A stretch of 38,174 bases of DNA from Treponema sp. Its GTDB lineage: Bacteria > Spirochaetota > Spirochaetia > Treponematales > Breznakiellaceae. The stretch lies in assembly GCA_031260245.1 (NCBI GenBank), contig JAIRKH010000089.1, forward strand, positions 1 to 38,174, given 5' to 3'. The position numbers were made by a program, and so were the translations under genes. The notes under the pieces were generated by a model. That model made no database searches and had not been told where the DNA came from. It worked only from the letters and a program-made list of their open reading frames with translations. Positions within the stretch are counted from its first letter, which is position 1; every line of letters starts with the position of its first letter. This document shows, one piece after another, positions 1 to 7,577 of this stretch.

Positions 1-1
1 C

Positions 2-137
2 GGCCAATGCCTACGCGATGGTCTTTCTGCACGGTTACGGACAGGTCCCGGCGAAGATGACAAATGACCGCCGCGGGCGCGAGGGGATTTCAACCATTTT
101 TCTCCGCCAGGGATACAGCGTCTACCTCGTTGTTTAG
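2..137 (+). pseudogene. Truncated alpha/beta-hydrolase (esterase-like) fragment, cut by window edge
   Basis: The reading frame open from base 2 encodes about 44 residues, including VFLHGYGQ, GREGISTIFLRQGYSVYLV, then a TAG at 135-137. That pattern (strand, HG oxyanion region, then DGREGF-like and GFSVYLVD-like segments) is the N-terminal part of a bacterial alpha/beta-hydrolase esterase family of roughly 300 residues. The stop falls where the family continues with an Asp-Gln-Pro-Arg-like segment, so the catalytic serine region is absent. Bases 138-340 are open in other frames, but I could not recognise a convincing continuation. The gene start lies outside the window. Likely a decayed gene; a frameshift in an otherwise live gene is the alternative. 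Confidence 0.5.
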
Positions 138-374
138 GGTATGGCAGACAACCCTGAAAAACTGTCCACAGTCCGCGGCATTTCACCGTCCAGGGCGCTA
201 CGAATCAGCGTGGGTTACAGGAAAATTTCTGCCATGCAGAAGTCGGCGCTGTCAGATAGCCGCCCATGGAGAACGTTTGACATGGCATTCTTTTACATCA
301 ACTACGGCTTCATTGTGAAGCGCCTCCAAATATATTAATATTTTCTCAGGTACTATTATATTTAGACTCTATTT

Positions 375-457
375 TGCCGATGGTCGGACTTGAACCGACA
401 CGTCCTCGCGGACAGTAGATTTTGAGTCTACCGTGTCTGCCGTTTCACCACATCGGC
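375..457 (-). tRNA. tRNA-Leu (anticodon CAA)
   Basis: The reverse complement folds as a class II tRNA: acceptor GCCGATG pairs with CATCGGC, discriminator A at 375, a TTCAAGT T-loop, a long variable arm, and anticodon stem GTAGA/TCTAC around loop CTCAAAA, giving anticodon CAA for UUG codons. No 3' CCA is encoded, so it must be added enzymatically. Confidence 0.95.
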
Positions 458-478
458 TTTTTCGCAACAACAAGAAAC

Positions 479-507
479 AGTATAACAAAAAACAAAATAT
501 TACGCAA
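479..507 (-). promoter_or_regulatory. Sigma-70-like promoter of tRNA-Leu
   Basis: On the minus strand TTGCGT (502-507) and TATACT (479-484) are separated by 17 bp and end about 22 bp before the tRNA 5' end. Confidence 0.65.
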
Positions 508-522
508 GCGTTAAGCGTATTT

Positions 523-1086
523 TTATTGGCAAAAATATTTCGCGGAGTCGAGCAACTGGTATGTCTCGCGCATGGGCAATCCTACGACGGCGCTGAAAGA
601 GCCTTTAACGCCGCAAATAAAACAGCCCGCCAGCCCTTGTATCTTGTAGGCTCCCGCGGCGCCTTCCCAGTCTCCACTGTCCAGATACCACGCCGTCTCC
701 GCATCAGATATATTCACGAATTCAACCTCGCTCGCCGCCGAACTACTCGTCAGCCGCCCGCCGCTCATAAGCGCTATACCCGTTACTACTTGATGTACGC
801 GGCCGTTCAGGACGGATAGCATCCGTTCCGCGTCCGTCCTGTCTTTGGGCTTGCCGAATAGAAAATCGTCGACGCTAACAATAGTGTCCGCGCCGAAAAC
901 CCACATATCACCGTCCGCAACCGCTAAAACTTTCTGAGTCGCCAGCCGTTCTGCCGTCTGCCGAGGAGAAAGCCCCAAAGGATACGTCTCTTCGATAAAA
1001 GAAGGACGGACAATAAAAGGCAATCGCATTATTTTGAAATACTCTTGCCTTCGCGGAGACGCGGACGCTAAAATGATAGTTTGCAT
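523..1086 (-). CDS. maf: Maf-like nucleoside triphosphate pyrophosphatase
   Basis: 187 residues, the usual Maf length. The family hydrolyses non-canonical or modified nucleoside triphosphates (dTTP/UTP or m7GTP, depending on subclass) to the monophosphate and pyrophosphate in the cytoplasm, and is linked to septum control. Visible signatures are SASPRR near residue 8, GADTIV with the conserved Asp near residue 67, KP at 79-80, the GRVHQVVTG segment, GAAGAYKIQG and the C-terminal VVGLPM. The subclass cannot be assigned by eye. The start at 1086 puts the conserved ILASASPRR at the N-terminus as in the family, but I see no clear Shine-Dalgarno. It lies downstream of groES on the same strand, separated by an imperfect inverted repeat. 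Confidence 0.92.
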   Translation of the reverse strand: MQTIILASASPRRQEYFKIMRLPFIVRPSFIEETYPLGLSPRQTAERLATQKVLAVADGDMWVFGADTIVSVDDFLFGKPKDRTDAERMLSVLNGRVHQVVTGIALMSGGRLTSSSAASEVEFVNISDAETAWYLDSGDWEGAAGAYKIQGLAGCFICGVKGSFSAVVGLPMRETYQLLDSAKYFCQ

Positions 1087-1106
1087 ATTTATTCATAAAT
1101 GGAGAG

Positions 1107-1178
1107 TAGAGAATAGCGAATAAGAAGCGTATTTCAAAAGTCTAAATTTTCAAAATACACGCTATTAGCTATCCTCTA
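1107..1178. repeat. Imperfect inverted repeat between groES and maf
   Basis: The left arm TAGAGAATAGCGAATA (from 1107) is imperfectly complementary to the right arm CGCTATTAGCTATCCTCTA (1160-1178). A second inner pair, GTATTT with AAATAC, lies inside. It could fold into a long stem in the groES-maf transcript, acting as a processing site or weak terminator, or be a small dispersed element. No run of T follows it. Confidence 0.4.
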
Positions 1179-1193
1179 TAAATAACGGGTACC

Positions 1194-1466
1194 TTACTCG
1201 ATGACAGCGATAATGTCCTGCATCTTGAGGACGAGGTGTTCTTCGCCGTTGATTTTCACCTGCGTTCCCGCGTATTTGTCATGCATGACTTTTTGCCCCA
1301 CGGACACCGTGATTTTTTCTTTTTCGGTACCGGGTCCAACCGCCGTTACGACGCCTATCTGGGTTTTCTCCTGTGCCGTATCAGGAATGATGATGCCGCC
1401 TGAGGTTTTCGCCTCGCTCTTTTCCTGTTTTACAACCACCCTGTCAGCCAAAGGTTTTACGTTCAT
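1194..1466 (-). CDS. groES: Co-chaperonin GroES (Hsp10)
   Basis: 90 residues, a full-length GroES that caps the GroEL cavity as a heptamer in the cytoplasm. The N-terminal NVKPLADRVVVK, the mobile loop around EAKTSGGIIIPDTAQEK (about residues 15-33), the central VVTAVGPG and the C-terminal EEHLVLKMQDIIAVIE strands are all present. A strong GGAGG lies just before the ATG at 1466. groEL is not adjacent on either side, so this is a stand-alone groES, as in other spirochaetes. No CIRCE/HrcA operator was found in the leader; a vegetative promoter lies at 1527-1555. Confidence 0.97.
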   Translation of the reverse strand: MNVKPLADRVVVKQEKSEAKTSGGIIIPDTAQEKTQIGVVTAVGPGTEKEKITVSVGQKVMHDKYAGTQVKINGEEHLVLKMQDIIAVIE

Positions 1467-1526
1467 ATATAGCCTCCTAAAATTTTAAGGATGAGGGAGA
1501 TTTTACCCCTCTTTGAATAATAATCA

Positions 1527-1555
1527 AATATACAAAAAAACACCTTAAGGGTCAA
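1527..1555 (-). promoter_or_regulatory. Sigma-70-like promoter of groES
   Basis: Minus strand TTGACC (1550-1555), 17-bp spacer, TATATT (1527-1532), about 60 bp before the groES start. No TTAGCACTC-type CIRCE repeat surrounds it. Confidence 0.7.
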
Positions 1556-1599
1556 GAAAAAATCGGCGGACTTGCTTGAAAATTTTTACGCTTGAGGAA

Positions 1600-2484
1600 T
1601 CAATCTTTCGGATGTTTGTAGAATCTGCCTTGAATGTGGTCGGTTTTCAAGATATTGATGAACGCGTCCGGGTCAACCTGTTTGATCGCCGCTGCGAGGC
1701 GTTCATCCTCGTCTGCTGAAACCACGGAGTAGAGCATAGTTTTTTCCGCTTTGAGGAACATACCCATGCCTTTAAAGGACGTCGCATCATGGCGGGTTGT
1801 ATCACGGATAAGAGGGTAGACTTCGTCTGGTTTACTTGTGATGATGAAAAGCGTCTTCTTTTGATAACCCTTGTAAAGAGAGCCGAGCGCCATGGTTGTG
1901 GTGAATTGGAATATGATGGAGTAGAGGGCTTTTTCGAGAGAGAAGAGAGAAGCCGCAAAAATCAAAATCACGCAGTTACCCACAAATATGTAGCTCCATG
2001 CGTCTTTGTCGTATTTTTCAGAGATGAATATGGCGATGAAGTCGGTGCCGCCGCTTGTCGCGTCAGCGAAGAGACACATACTTATAGACGCCGCGTTGAT
2101 GATACCGCCGAACACCGCAGAGAGAAGCGTATCATGAATTTTGATGTACTCTATGAACATCGGAGGCATCCAGTCAGTCAAAACACCTGTCAGAAAAACC
2201 ATAATACACGAAAAGACGGTGAATCGTTTCCCAACAAACTTGAAGCATACGATCGCAGGCGCCGCGTTAAGAATATATAAGAGAACGCTGAACGGGATTT
2301 GAATATTGAAGAATTTACGGAAACATTCTTGAATGAGTAGCGCGAGTCCCGTGAAGCCGCCCGGAACAATCTCCCCGGCGTTGACGAAAGTGTTAAGATT
2401 TAACGCCATTATAAAAGCCGCCAGAGACACTATAATGAGTCGTCTCACTAAGCTACTCGTCGAAGTCTTTAATTTAGTTTGCAT
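1600..2484 (-). CDS. YitT family membrane protein with C-terminal DUF2179 domain
   Basis: 294 residues. The N-terminal two-thirds contains five or six hydrophobic segments; the family signatures NAGEIVPGGFTGLALL (about residues 35-51) and DATSGGTDFIA (about 140-150) are clear. Residues from about 215 form a soluble domain (IITSKPDEVYPLI..., TSFKGMGMF, DPDAFINI) that corresponds to DUF2179. YitT proteins sit in the inner membrane; their transport substrate is not established. AAGGA precedes the ATG by about 8 nt. It is monocistronic: its own promoter lies upstream and groES downstream also has one. It diverges from the EF-G paralogue at 2675. Confidence 0.92.
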   Translation of the reverse strand: MQTKLKTSTSSLVRRLIIVSLAAFIMALNLNTFVNAGEIVPGGFTGLALLIQECFRKFFNIQIPFSVLLYILNAAPAIVCFKFVGKRFTVFSCIMVFLTGVLTDWMPPMFIEYIKIHDTLLSAVFGGIINAASISMCLFADATSGGTDFIAIFISEKYDKDAWSYIFVGNCVILIFAASLFSLEKALYSIIFQFTTTMALGSLYKGYQKKTLFIITSKPDEVYPLIRDTTRHDATSFKGMGMFLKAEKTMLYSVVSADEDERLAAAIKQVDPDAFINILKTDHIQGRFYKHPKD

Positions 2485-2517
2485 ACCTTATTCCTTGAAC
2501 CGACAGATTTAATAAGA

Positions 2518-2546
2518 ATTATACCATAAATCAATATAAACGACAA
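2518..2546 (-). promoter_or_regulatory. Sigma-70-like promoter of the YitT gene
   Basis: Minus strand TTGTCG (2541-2546), 17-bp spacer, consensus TATAAT (2518-2523), 34 bp before the ATG. Confidence 0.7.
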
Positions 2547-2616
2547 GCCGTTCGCGGTGAGACAAAAGCGAGGAATCGTATCTCGTAAAAAGGTTTAAAA
2601 AGCGTCAAAATTTGCC

Positions 2617-2645
2617 TTGACAATAATGGAAAACAAGTCCATGAT
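2617..2645 (+). promoter_or_regulatory. Sigma-70-like promoter of the EF-G paralogue
   Basis: Consensus TTGACA (2617-2622), 17-bp spacer, CATGAT (2640-2645; four of six bases match the -10 consensus). AAGGAG follows, about 6 nt before the ATG. Confidence 0.55.
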
Positions 2646-2674
2646 AGGTAAATGAATTTTTTTAAGGAGTTTCC

Positions 2675-4765
2675 ATGGAGTATACTATTGACGCTATCAA
2701 AAATGTTTCAATAGCCGGTCACGGAGGAACCGGCAAAACCACGTTGTTTGAGCGCTTGCTTTTCGCGGGGCGCGTCGTCTCTAAGCCAGAGCTGGTTGAA
2801 TCTGGCAAGACTGTTTCGGACTCGACTCCGGAGGAAATTGAAAGGAAAATTTCAATTCACGCGGCTTTGGCGCACATCGATCGGGACGGCAAGAAGCTCA
2901 ACTTCTTCGACACGCCCGGATCGTCAGACTTTACCGGCGACGTGATACTGACGTTCAGAGCCGCTGAATTCGCGCTTTTGACTGTGGACGGGCGTTCCGG
3001 CGCGCAGATAGAGACCGTCAAACTATGGCGCAATTTAGAAATGAGAAATAAACCCCGCGGAATTTTTGTTACGTACCTTGACGACGACCGCGCTGACTTC
3101 AACAGAGTCCTCGTGGATATAAAAGACAAATTTAAAGTAACGCCGATTCCTTTCACCCTGCCTATGGACGCGGGCGAGGCGTTTAAGGGCGTGATTGACG
3201 TTTTGAACGAGAAAGCTTACCTCGTTCAAAAAGACGCCCTTGAGAAAGAAGGAGCAATACCTGACGGATACAATGAGGCGCTTGCGGCCGCCCGCGAGCG
3301 CCTCATTGAAGCGGCCGCAGAAGGCGACGACGAGCTTATGGACAAGTACCTGGAAAACGGAACTCTCGATAGTGACGAAGTTCGTAGAGGCGTTATCGAG
3401 GCGCTTGCCAAGAACAAAATAGTCCCGGTTTTCGCGGGCGCGGCGCTCAAAAATTCAGGACTCGTCTCGCTATTGAACGCGGCCGCCGACGTATTTCCCA
3501 GCCCAAAAACCGCGAAAGATATAGCGGTAGGCGCGGACGGCGCGCAAAAAGACGCGCCTCTTGACCCGAATAAACCCTTGTCCGGACTTGTCGTAAAGAC
3601 CGCCTACGACCAATTTTCCGGTAAGCTTTCGTGGGTCAAGGTGATTACAGGAACCCTTTCCGCGGATTCTGAAATATTCAATGTATCGGAAAACAAGAAA
3701 GAGCGAATCGGCAAGCTTTTTGTCTGTCAGGGCAGAAGACTGGAGGAAACGCGGGAGATTTGCACGGGCGATATTGGCATTATCGCCAAATCAGCCAGCC
3801 TCAAGACTAACGATACCATTCTTGCCGTGGGCGCGGGCGACGCGTCCGTTACATTCCTACCTCTGCGTCTTCCAGAGCCGGTTCATTCGGTCGCAGTCAA
3901 CGCGACCGCCAAGAAGGACGACGACAAGCTCGGCGAAGCCCTCATACGCGCCTCTGAGGAAGATCTTACCTTGAAGTATTCTTTTAATAGCGAGACTAAA
4001 GAAGCGGTTGTTTCCGGTATGGGCGAGCTTCACGTGAATATGATTCTTGACAAAATCAAAGCCGCGCAGAAAATTGACGTAGAAACCCACATTCCTCGCG
4101 TGCCTTACCGCGAAACGATTACAAAGAAGGCTACCGCTGAATATACGCACAAGAAGCAGACTGGCGGTCACGGACAGTACGGCAAGGTGTTGATTGAAAT
4201 CGCGCCTCTGCCTCGCGGCGAGAACTACCAGTTTGTCAACGCCATCTTCGGCGGTTCTGTTCCCAAGAATTACATTCCGGGCGTTGAAAAGGGCATTGCC
4301 GAAGGAATGGCGCGGGGCGTCATGGCAGGCTACCCGGTGGTTGACGTGGAAGTGAAGCTCGTTGACGGTAAATACCATCCTGTTGATTCTTCTGAATTAT
4401 CTTTCAAACTTGCGTCGCGTAACGCGTTTCGCGAGGCGATGAAGCTCGCCGCTCCGACTCTGCTTGAGCCTATCACCAACCTGACGGTTTTTGTCGAGGA
4501 CAAGTACCTCGGCGACGTAATGAGCGACCTTTCCGGCAAACGCGGCAAAATTTTAGGGCAGGATACGGTTGGCGGCATCGGTGAAATCCACGCCCAAGCG
4601 CCCCAGGCGGAGCTCCTGCGTTATTCAATAGACCTGCGCTCCATTACGAGCGGTACTGGCTCCTTCACTGTAGAATTTGACCACTATGCGCCAATTTCCG
4701 GTAAGATAGCTGAAGACGTCGTCAAGGCGGCAGTCGCCTTCAAGGTGCAAGAAGAGGAAGAATAG
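2675..4765 (+). CDS. Elongation factor G-like GTPase (divergent EF-G paralogue)
   Basis: 696 residues with the complete EF-G layout: GTPase domain, domain II (about residues 295-385), then domains III-V including the conserved GMGELHVNMILDKI segment and the domain IV loop near HGQYGK. EF-G drives tRNA-mRNA translocation or ribosome recycling. The P-loop is intact (GHGGTGKTT, residues 15-23), but the G3 motif reads DTPGSSDF (79-86), so the catalytic His normally after DTPG is Ser, and the G4 motif expected as NKxD or TKxD reads TYLD (133-136). This fits the EF-G-2-like paralogue class rather than the housekeeping FusA; a specialised or GTPase-weak role is inference. AAGGAG precedes the ATG. 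The next gene begins 7 bp after its stop. Confidence 0.85.
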   Translation: MEYTIDAIKNVSIAGHGGTGKTTLFERLLFAGRVVSKPELVESGKTVSDSTPEEIERKISIHAALAHIDRDGKKLNFFDTPGSSDFTGDVILTFRAAEFALLTVDGRSGAQIETVKLWRNLEMRNKPRGIFVTYLDDDRADFNRVLVDIKDKFKVTPIPFTLPMDAGEAFKGVIDVLNEKAYLVQKDALEKEGAIPDGYNEALAAARERLIEAAAEGDDELMDKYLENGTLDSDEVRRGVIEALAKNKIVPVFAGAALKNSGLVSLLNAAADVFPSPKTAKDIAVGADGAQKDAPLDPNKPLSGLVVKTAYDQFSGKLSWVKVITGTLSADSEIFNVSENKKERIGKLFVCQGRRLEETREICTGDIGIIAKSASLKTNDTILAVGAGDASVTFLPLRLPEPVHSVAVNATAKKDDDKLGEALIRASEEDLTLKYSFNSETKEAVVSGMGELHVNMILDKIKAAQKIDVETHIPRVPYRETITKKATAEYTHKKQTGGHGQYGKVLIEIAPLPRGENYQFVNAIFGGSVPKNYIPGVEKGIAEGMARGVMAGYPVVDVEVKLVDGKYHPVDSSELSFKLASRNAFREAMKLAAPTLLEPITNLTVFVEDKYLGDVMSDLSGKRGKILGQDTVGGIGEIHAQAPQAELLRYSIDLRSITSGTGSFTVEFDHYAPISGKIAEDVVKAAVAFKVQEEEE

Positions 4766-4771
4766 CCTATA

Positions 4772-5914
4772 GTGAATAACTTTATAAAATTTAGGAATAA
4801 TTTATACCTCATAGAATTATTCCTTCTATTGACAGCCTGTGTCGGCGCGCCGAAAGGCGGTGAAAAACCAAGGGGGTTCGTCAGTCCAGTTGAAAAATAT
4901 GGAAAAATCAGGATAGCGGAGGTAAACGGCAGGCGGCGGCTCTGCACGGAAAACGGCGACCCTGTCCAGCTAAAAGGCATGAGCACTATGGGACTGCAAT
5001 GGGAGAGTTGGATTTTAACCGAAGAGGCTTTCGACGCGCTCGCCTACGATTGGCGTTGCGATGTCGTTAGAATCGCCATGTACGTTACCGAAGGCGGTTA
5101 TAAAAACGACCCCTTCGGTATGCTCGCAAAGGTTGAAAAAGGTATAAAACTCGCATCTGACAGAGGATTATACGTGATAGTGGATTGGCACGTCTTGACG
5201 CCCGGAGACCCCAACGCCAATGATTACCTCAACGCGGGAAAGAGCCTCAGTCAGTATTCGGAAATCAGGAAAGATCATCCCGAATACGGCGGACCGGAGC
5301 TTTTCTTCGCTTACCTTTCCCAAAAATACGGTGATTTACCGAACATCCTTTGGGAAACCGCCAATGAGCCGAACAAATTAAGCAAGAATTGGTCCGAGTC
5401 GCTTTTGCCCTATCATCAAAAAATACTTAACGCCGTCAGGCTCTACGATAAAGATGGATTAGGCGACAATATCGTCATTTGCGGAACCGATAGTTGGAGT
5501 CAGGAAGTGGACGCTCCTATAGGAAACGAGGTGGCCGACCCAAAGAGACAAGTGATGTACACGGCGCACTTCTACGCGGGGACTCACGGGCAATGGCTTA
5601 TGGACAGAGTGAAAAAAGCGCTTGACGGCGGGCTTGCGGTGTTCTGCACAGAATGGGGAACGAGCGAGGCGGACGGCGGACAAAACGGCAAGGTCTATAT
5701 CGCGGAGAGCGAAAACTGGCTTGATTTTTTTGACGCAAACGGCGTTTCTTGGTGTAACTGGTCGTTGGCGCGGGCGGCGCAGTCTTCAGCCGCGTTTAAG
5801 CCCAACGCCGCGTCATTCCCCAAGGACCTGGACAAAGACGGCGTACCGAGTTGGAAAGATTCCGACCTTTCCGCAAGCGGACTATATGTGAGAGGAAAAA
5901 TCAGGGAGAAATGA
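4772..5914 (+). CDS. GH5 endoglucanase (cellulase), lipoprotein
   Basis: 380 residues. A short signal with lipobox LLTAC predicts lipidation at Cys23. The rest is one GH5 (subfamily 2-like) TIM barrel: LKGMSTMGLQW (68-78), VVRIAMYV (98-105), VIVDWHVL (135-142), acid/base E199 in WETANEP, HFYAGTHGQW (266-275) and nucleophile E294 in CTEWGTS. The family hydrolyses beta-1,4 bonds in cellulose, retaining configuration. There is no separate carbohydrate-binding module. The start is GTG at 4772, the first useful start after the EF-G gene, with GAGGAAG about 10 nt upstream inside that gene; the two are probably co-transcribed. An Asp-rich D-D-G motif near the C-terminus (FPKDLDKDGVP) resembles a calcium site. 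Confidence 0.9.
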   Translation: MNNFIKFRNNLYLIELFLLLTACVGAPKGGEKPRGFVSPVEKYGKIRIAEVNGRRRLCTENGDPVQLKGMSTMGLQWESWILTEEAFDALAYDWRCDVVRIAMYVTEGGYKNDPFGMLAKVEKGIKLASDRGLYVIVDWHVLTPGDPNANDYLNAGKSLSQYSEIRKDHPEYGGPELFFAYLSQKYGDLPNILWETANEPNKLSKNWSESLLPYHQKILNAVRLYDKDGLGDNIVICGTDSWSQEVDAPIGNEVADPKRQVMYTAHFYAGTHGQWLMDRVKKALDGGLAVFCTEWGTSEADGGQNGKVYIAESENWLDFFDANGVSWCNWSLARAAQSSAAFKPNAASFPKDLDKDGVPSWKDSDLSASGLYVRGKIREK

Positions 5915-7164
5915 AAAGTATGATTCAACAAACCCGAATGATTCCCAAGAAAACAGGAGCTTATTTCCCATATTGGCGCCTTTTGCTCGTTTCGCTACTT
6001 GGACTTGATGGTTGTATGACGATAGCGAATCCGCTCAAGGTCGAGCCGTCAACGAATATAGCCATGTCTTCAGAGGCTTTATGTCTTGCTTTTAGTCCAA
6101 ACAGTTCTATTCTTGCGGCCGGCTGTAATGACGGCTATGTGCGCGTTTGGAACGCGGACCACGGCGCCGCGGGATTGGCGAAATCAGCCCGCAGAGGCGC
6201 CGTCAACGCCTTGTCTTTCAGACCTGACGGGACAAGGCTGGCGTTTCAGACAAGGGAAAACCTCAAAGTGTGGGATGTAGAAACAGGCGCGGAACTTTTA
6301 GACGTCCACGGCAGAGGCGGTGAATTCATCGAGTCCATCGCCTACAACATAGACGGTTCTTTGCTTTTATCCGGCGTTTCCGCCTCTGAATACGACGACG
6401 ATATGCCGACTGACTCTGGCGATGTTTATCGCTCGGAAACAGACTTCTCTTATGTATACTATAACGCTCCGCAGAAAAAAGAAAAGGCGGCCGTCTCCGG
6501 CGTTCTGCGTCTATGGGATGCGGGTAGCGGCGCGGTCAAGCGGAATATCTATCTCTTCAATAAGACGGTAACGGTAAGTACATATCGCTCTTCATTAAAT
6601 GAATCAGACGACTCGTCCGGCGTTTTCTCAAACGACAACCTCTCTTCGGATACGGCGGCCGCGACTCTCTACGAAGGTTATAGCAGAATGGCGAATAAAG
6701 CCGTTTTCAGCCCGGACGGCGCGCGGATAGCCGCAAGTTTCAACAACGGAGACGTCAAAGTTTACGCCTTGAACGAGACTTTACTCGCGGAATTTCACAA
6801 TAGGTCAAAGGCGTCAGCTATTGTGTTCAGCCCGGACGGGAAACGCCTGGCGGTCGGTTTTGACAACGGCAACATCATCGTCTATAACATCGAGGAACGA
6901 AAAATGCGGCTTTTACAGCGGCATTATAAGAAAATAACCGCCCTCGTCTACAGTCCTGACGGGGCGTTTCTCGCGTCGGGATCGGCTGACGCGACCGTCC
7001 GATTCTGGAACGCGGACAAAGGCAAAGCAGAGATAGCGACCGTCCGCAATCACCGCAAGGCAATAACCGCTCTGACTTACGCGCCTGACGGTAAGCGTTT
7101 AGCTTCGGCTAGCGCTGATAAAACGGTGAAAATATGGGATATAGCCGCTCTTGGCTTACGATAA
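5911..7164 (+). CDS. WD40-repeat lipoprotein (seven-bladed propeller)
   Basis: About 417 residues. The ATG at 5911 overlaps the GH5 stop as ATGA; an alternative ATG at 5920 has better spacing (11 nt) from the AGGGAG at 5903-5908. A basic N-terminus and hydrophobic stretch end in LLGLDGC, a spirochaete-type lipobox. Seven WD40 repeats follow, each with a [F/Y]xPDG turn and a terminal [V/I]xVW-like strand: LAFSPNSS...VRVWN, LSFRPDG...LKVWD, IAYNIDG...LRLWD, VFSPDG...VKVYA, VFSPDG...IIVYN, VYSPDG...VRFWN, TYAPDG...VKIWD. This makes one closed propeller, a protein-interaction platform likely in the periplasm. A long insert with Ser/Asp-rich sequence sits inside the third blade and between blades three and four. 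No enzymatic motif. The partner is unknown; coupling to GH5 may be incidental. Confidence 0.85.
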   Translation: MKSMIQQTRMIPKKTGAYFPYWRLLLVSLLGLDGCMTIANPLKVEPSTNIAMSSEALCLAFSPNSSILAAGCNDGYVRVWNADHGAAGLAKSARRGAVNALSFRPDGTRLAFQTRENLKVWDVETGAELLDVHGRGGEFIESIAYNIDGSLLLSGVSASEYDDDMPTDSGDVYRSETDFSYVYYNAPQKKEKAAVSGVLRLWDAGSGAVKRNIYLFNKTVTVSTYRSSLNESDDSSGVFSNDNLSSDTAAATLYEGYSRMANKAVFSPDGARIAASFNNGDVKVYALNETLLAEFHNRSKASAIVFSPDGKRLAVGFDNGNIIVYNIEERKMRLLQRHYKKITALVYSPDGAFLASGSADATVRFWNADKGKAEIATVRNHRKAITALTYAPDGKRLASASADKTVKIWDIAALGLR

Positions 7165-7437
7165 AGAGAGCGGGCTTTCATCTATAACGCCGTTCCTGAT
7201 CCTCAGCCTAGAGTCTTGTTAGGAAAGGATAAGAGATTCGATAAGGATAAAGTCGAGGAAGTTAGCGTCGGATTTCTCACGCCTGACAGCAAGCCGCCGA
7301 CTTTTTTTCAGCTCTCCAGTATCGCCGACGTATCGCTGTTTCCCCGCCAATTCACGCCGAGACCGCCATATCCATCGCCGTATATATTATACCGCTACCC
7401 CTTTCTTTTTCACCCTTTCCTAACAGTCTCTAATTGA
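7165..7437 (+). other. In-frame open extension after the WD40 stop; otherwise gene-free gap
   Basis: From the TAA at 7162-7164 the same frame stays open for 91 more codons to 7437, including a charged stretch (LLGKDKRFDKDKVEEV) and a Pro/Tyr-rich tail. It has no ATG; the first possible start is TTG at 7216 without a Shine-Dalgarno. It could be a remnant of a longer WD40 gene cut by a nonsense mutation, or chance. Nothing else is recognisable between 7165 and the hsp20 promoter at 7464. Confidence 0.3.
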
Positions 7438-7463
7438 AGAAAAGATATATCACATTTTCATAC

Positions 7464-7492
7464 TTGTTTTTTCTTGTATTTATGAGTATATT
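7464..7492 (+). promoter_or_regulatory. Sigma-70-like promoter of the small heat-shock gene
   Basis: TTGTTT (7464-7469), 17-bp spacer, TATATT (7487-7492). The predicted start near 7499 gives a leader of about 78 nt containing two hairpins. No heat-shock sigma motif or CIRCE element was seen. Confidence 0.6.
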
Positions 7493-7520
7493 AGGTAAAA
7501 TGACTGCTCGTATGAGGGTC

Positions 7521-7577
7521 GATGCTTTGCATAAGCATCAGAAACCGCAGGGCTGACAGCCTGCAAGGGAGCTTTCT
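7521..7577 (+). promoter_or_regulatory. Structured leader, candidate RNA thermometer of the small heat-shock gene
   Basis: Hairpin I (7521-7539) has a perfect 7-bp stem GATGCTT/AAGCATC. Hairpin II (7540-7577) pairs AGAAA (7540-7544) with TTTCT (7573-7577, directly before the ATG), can pair CC (7545-7546) with GG of the AAGGGAG Shine-Dalgarno, and closes with GCA/TGC and GGCT/AGCC around loop GAC with a bulged G. The ribosome site is thus held in a bulged, weak helix, the arrangement seen in ROSE-like thermometers of other Hsp20 genes. Confidence 0.5.

Noticed and set aside
433-819. 128-codon plus-strand frame across tRNA-Leu and maf
   Set aside because: Antisense to maf and starting inside a tRNA; no motif or ribosome site.
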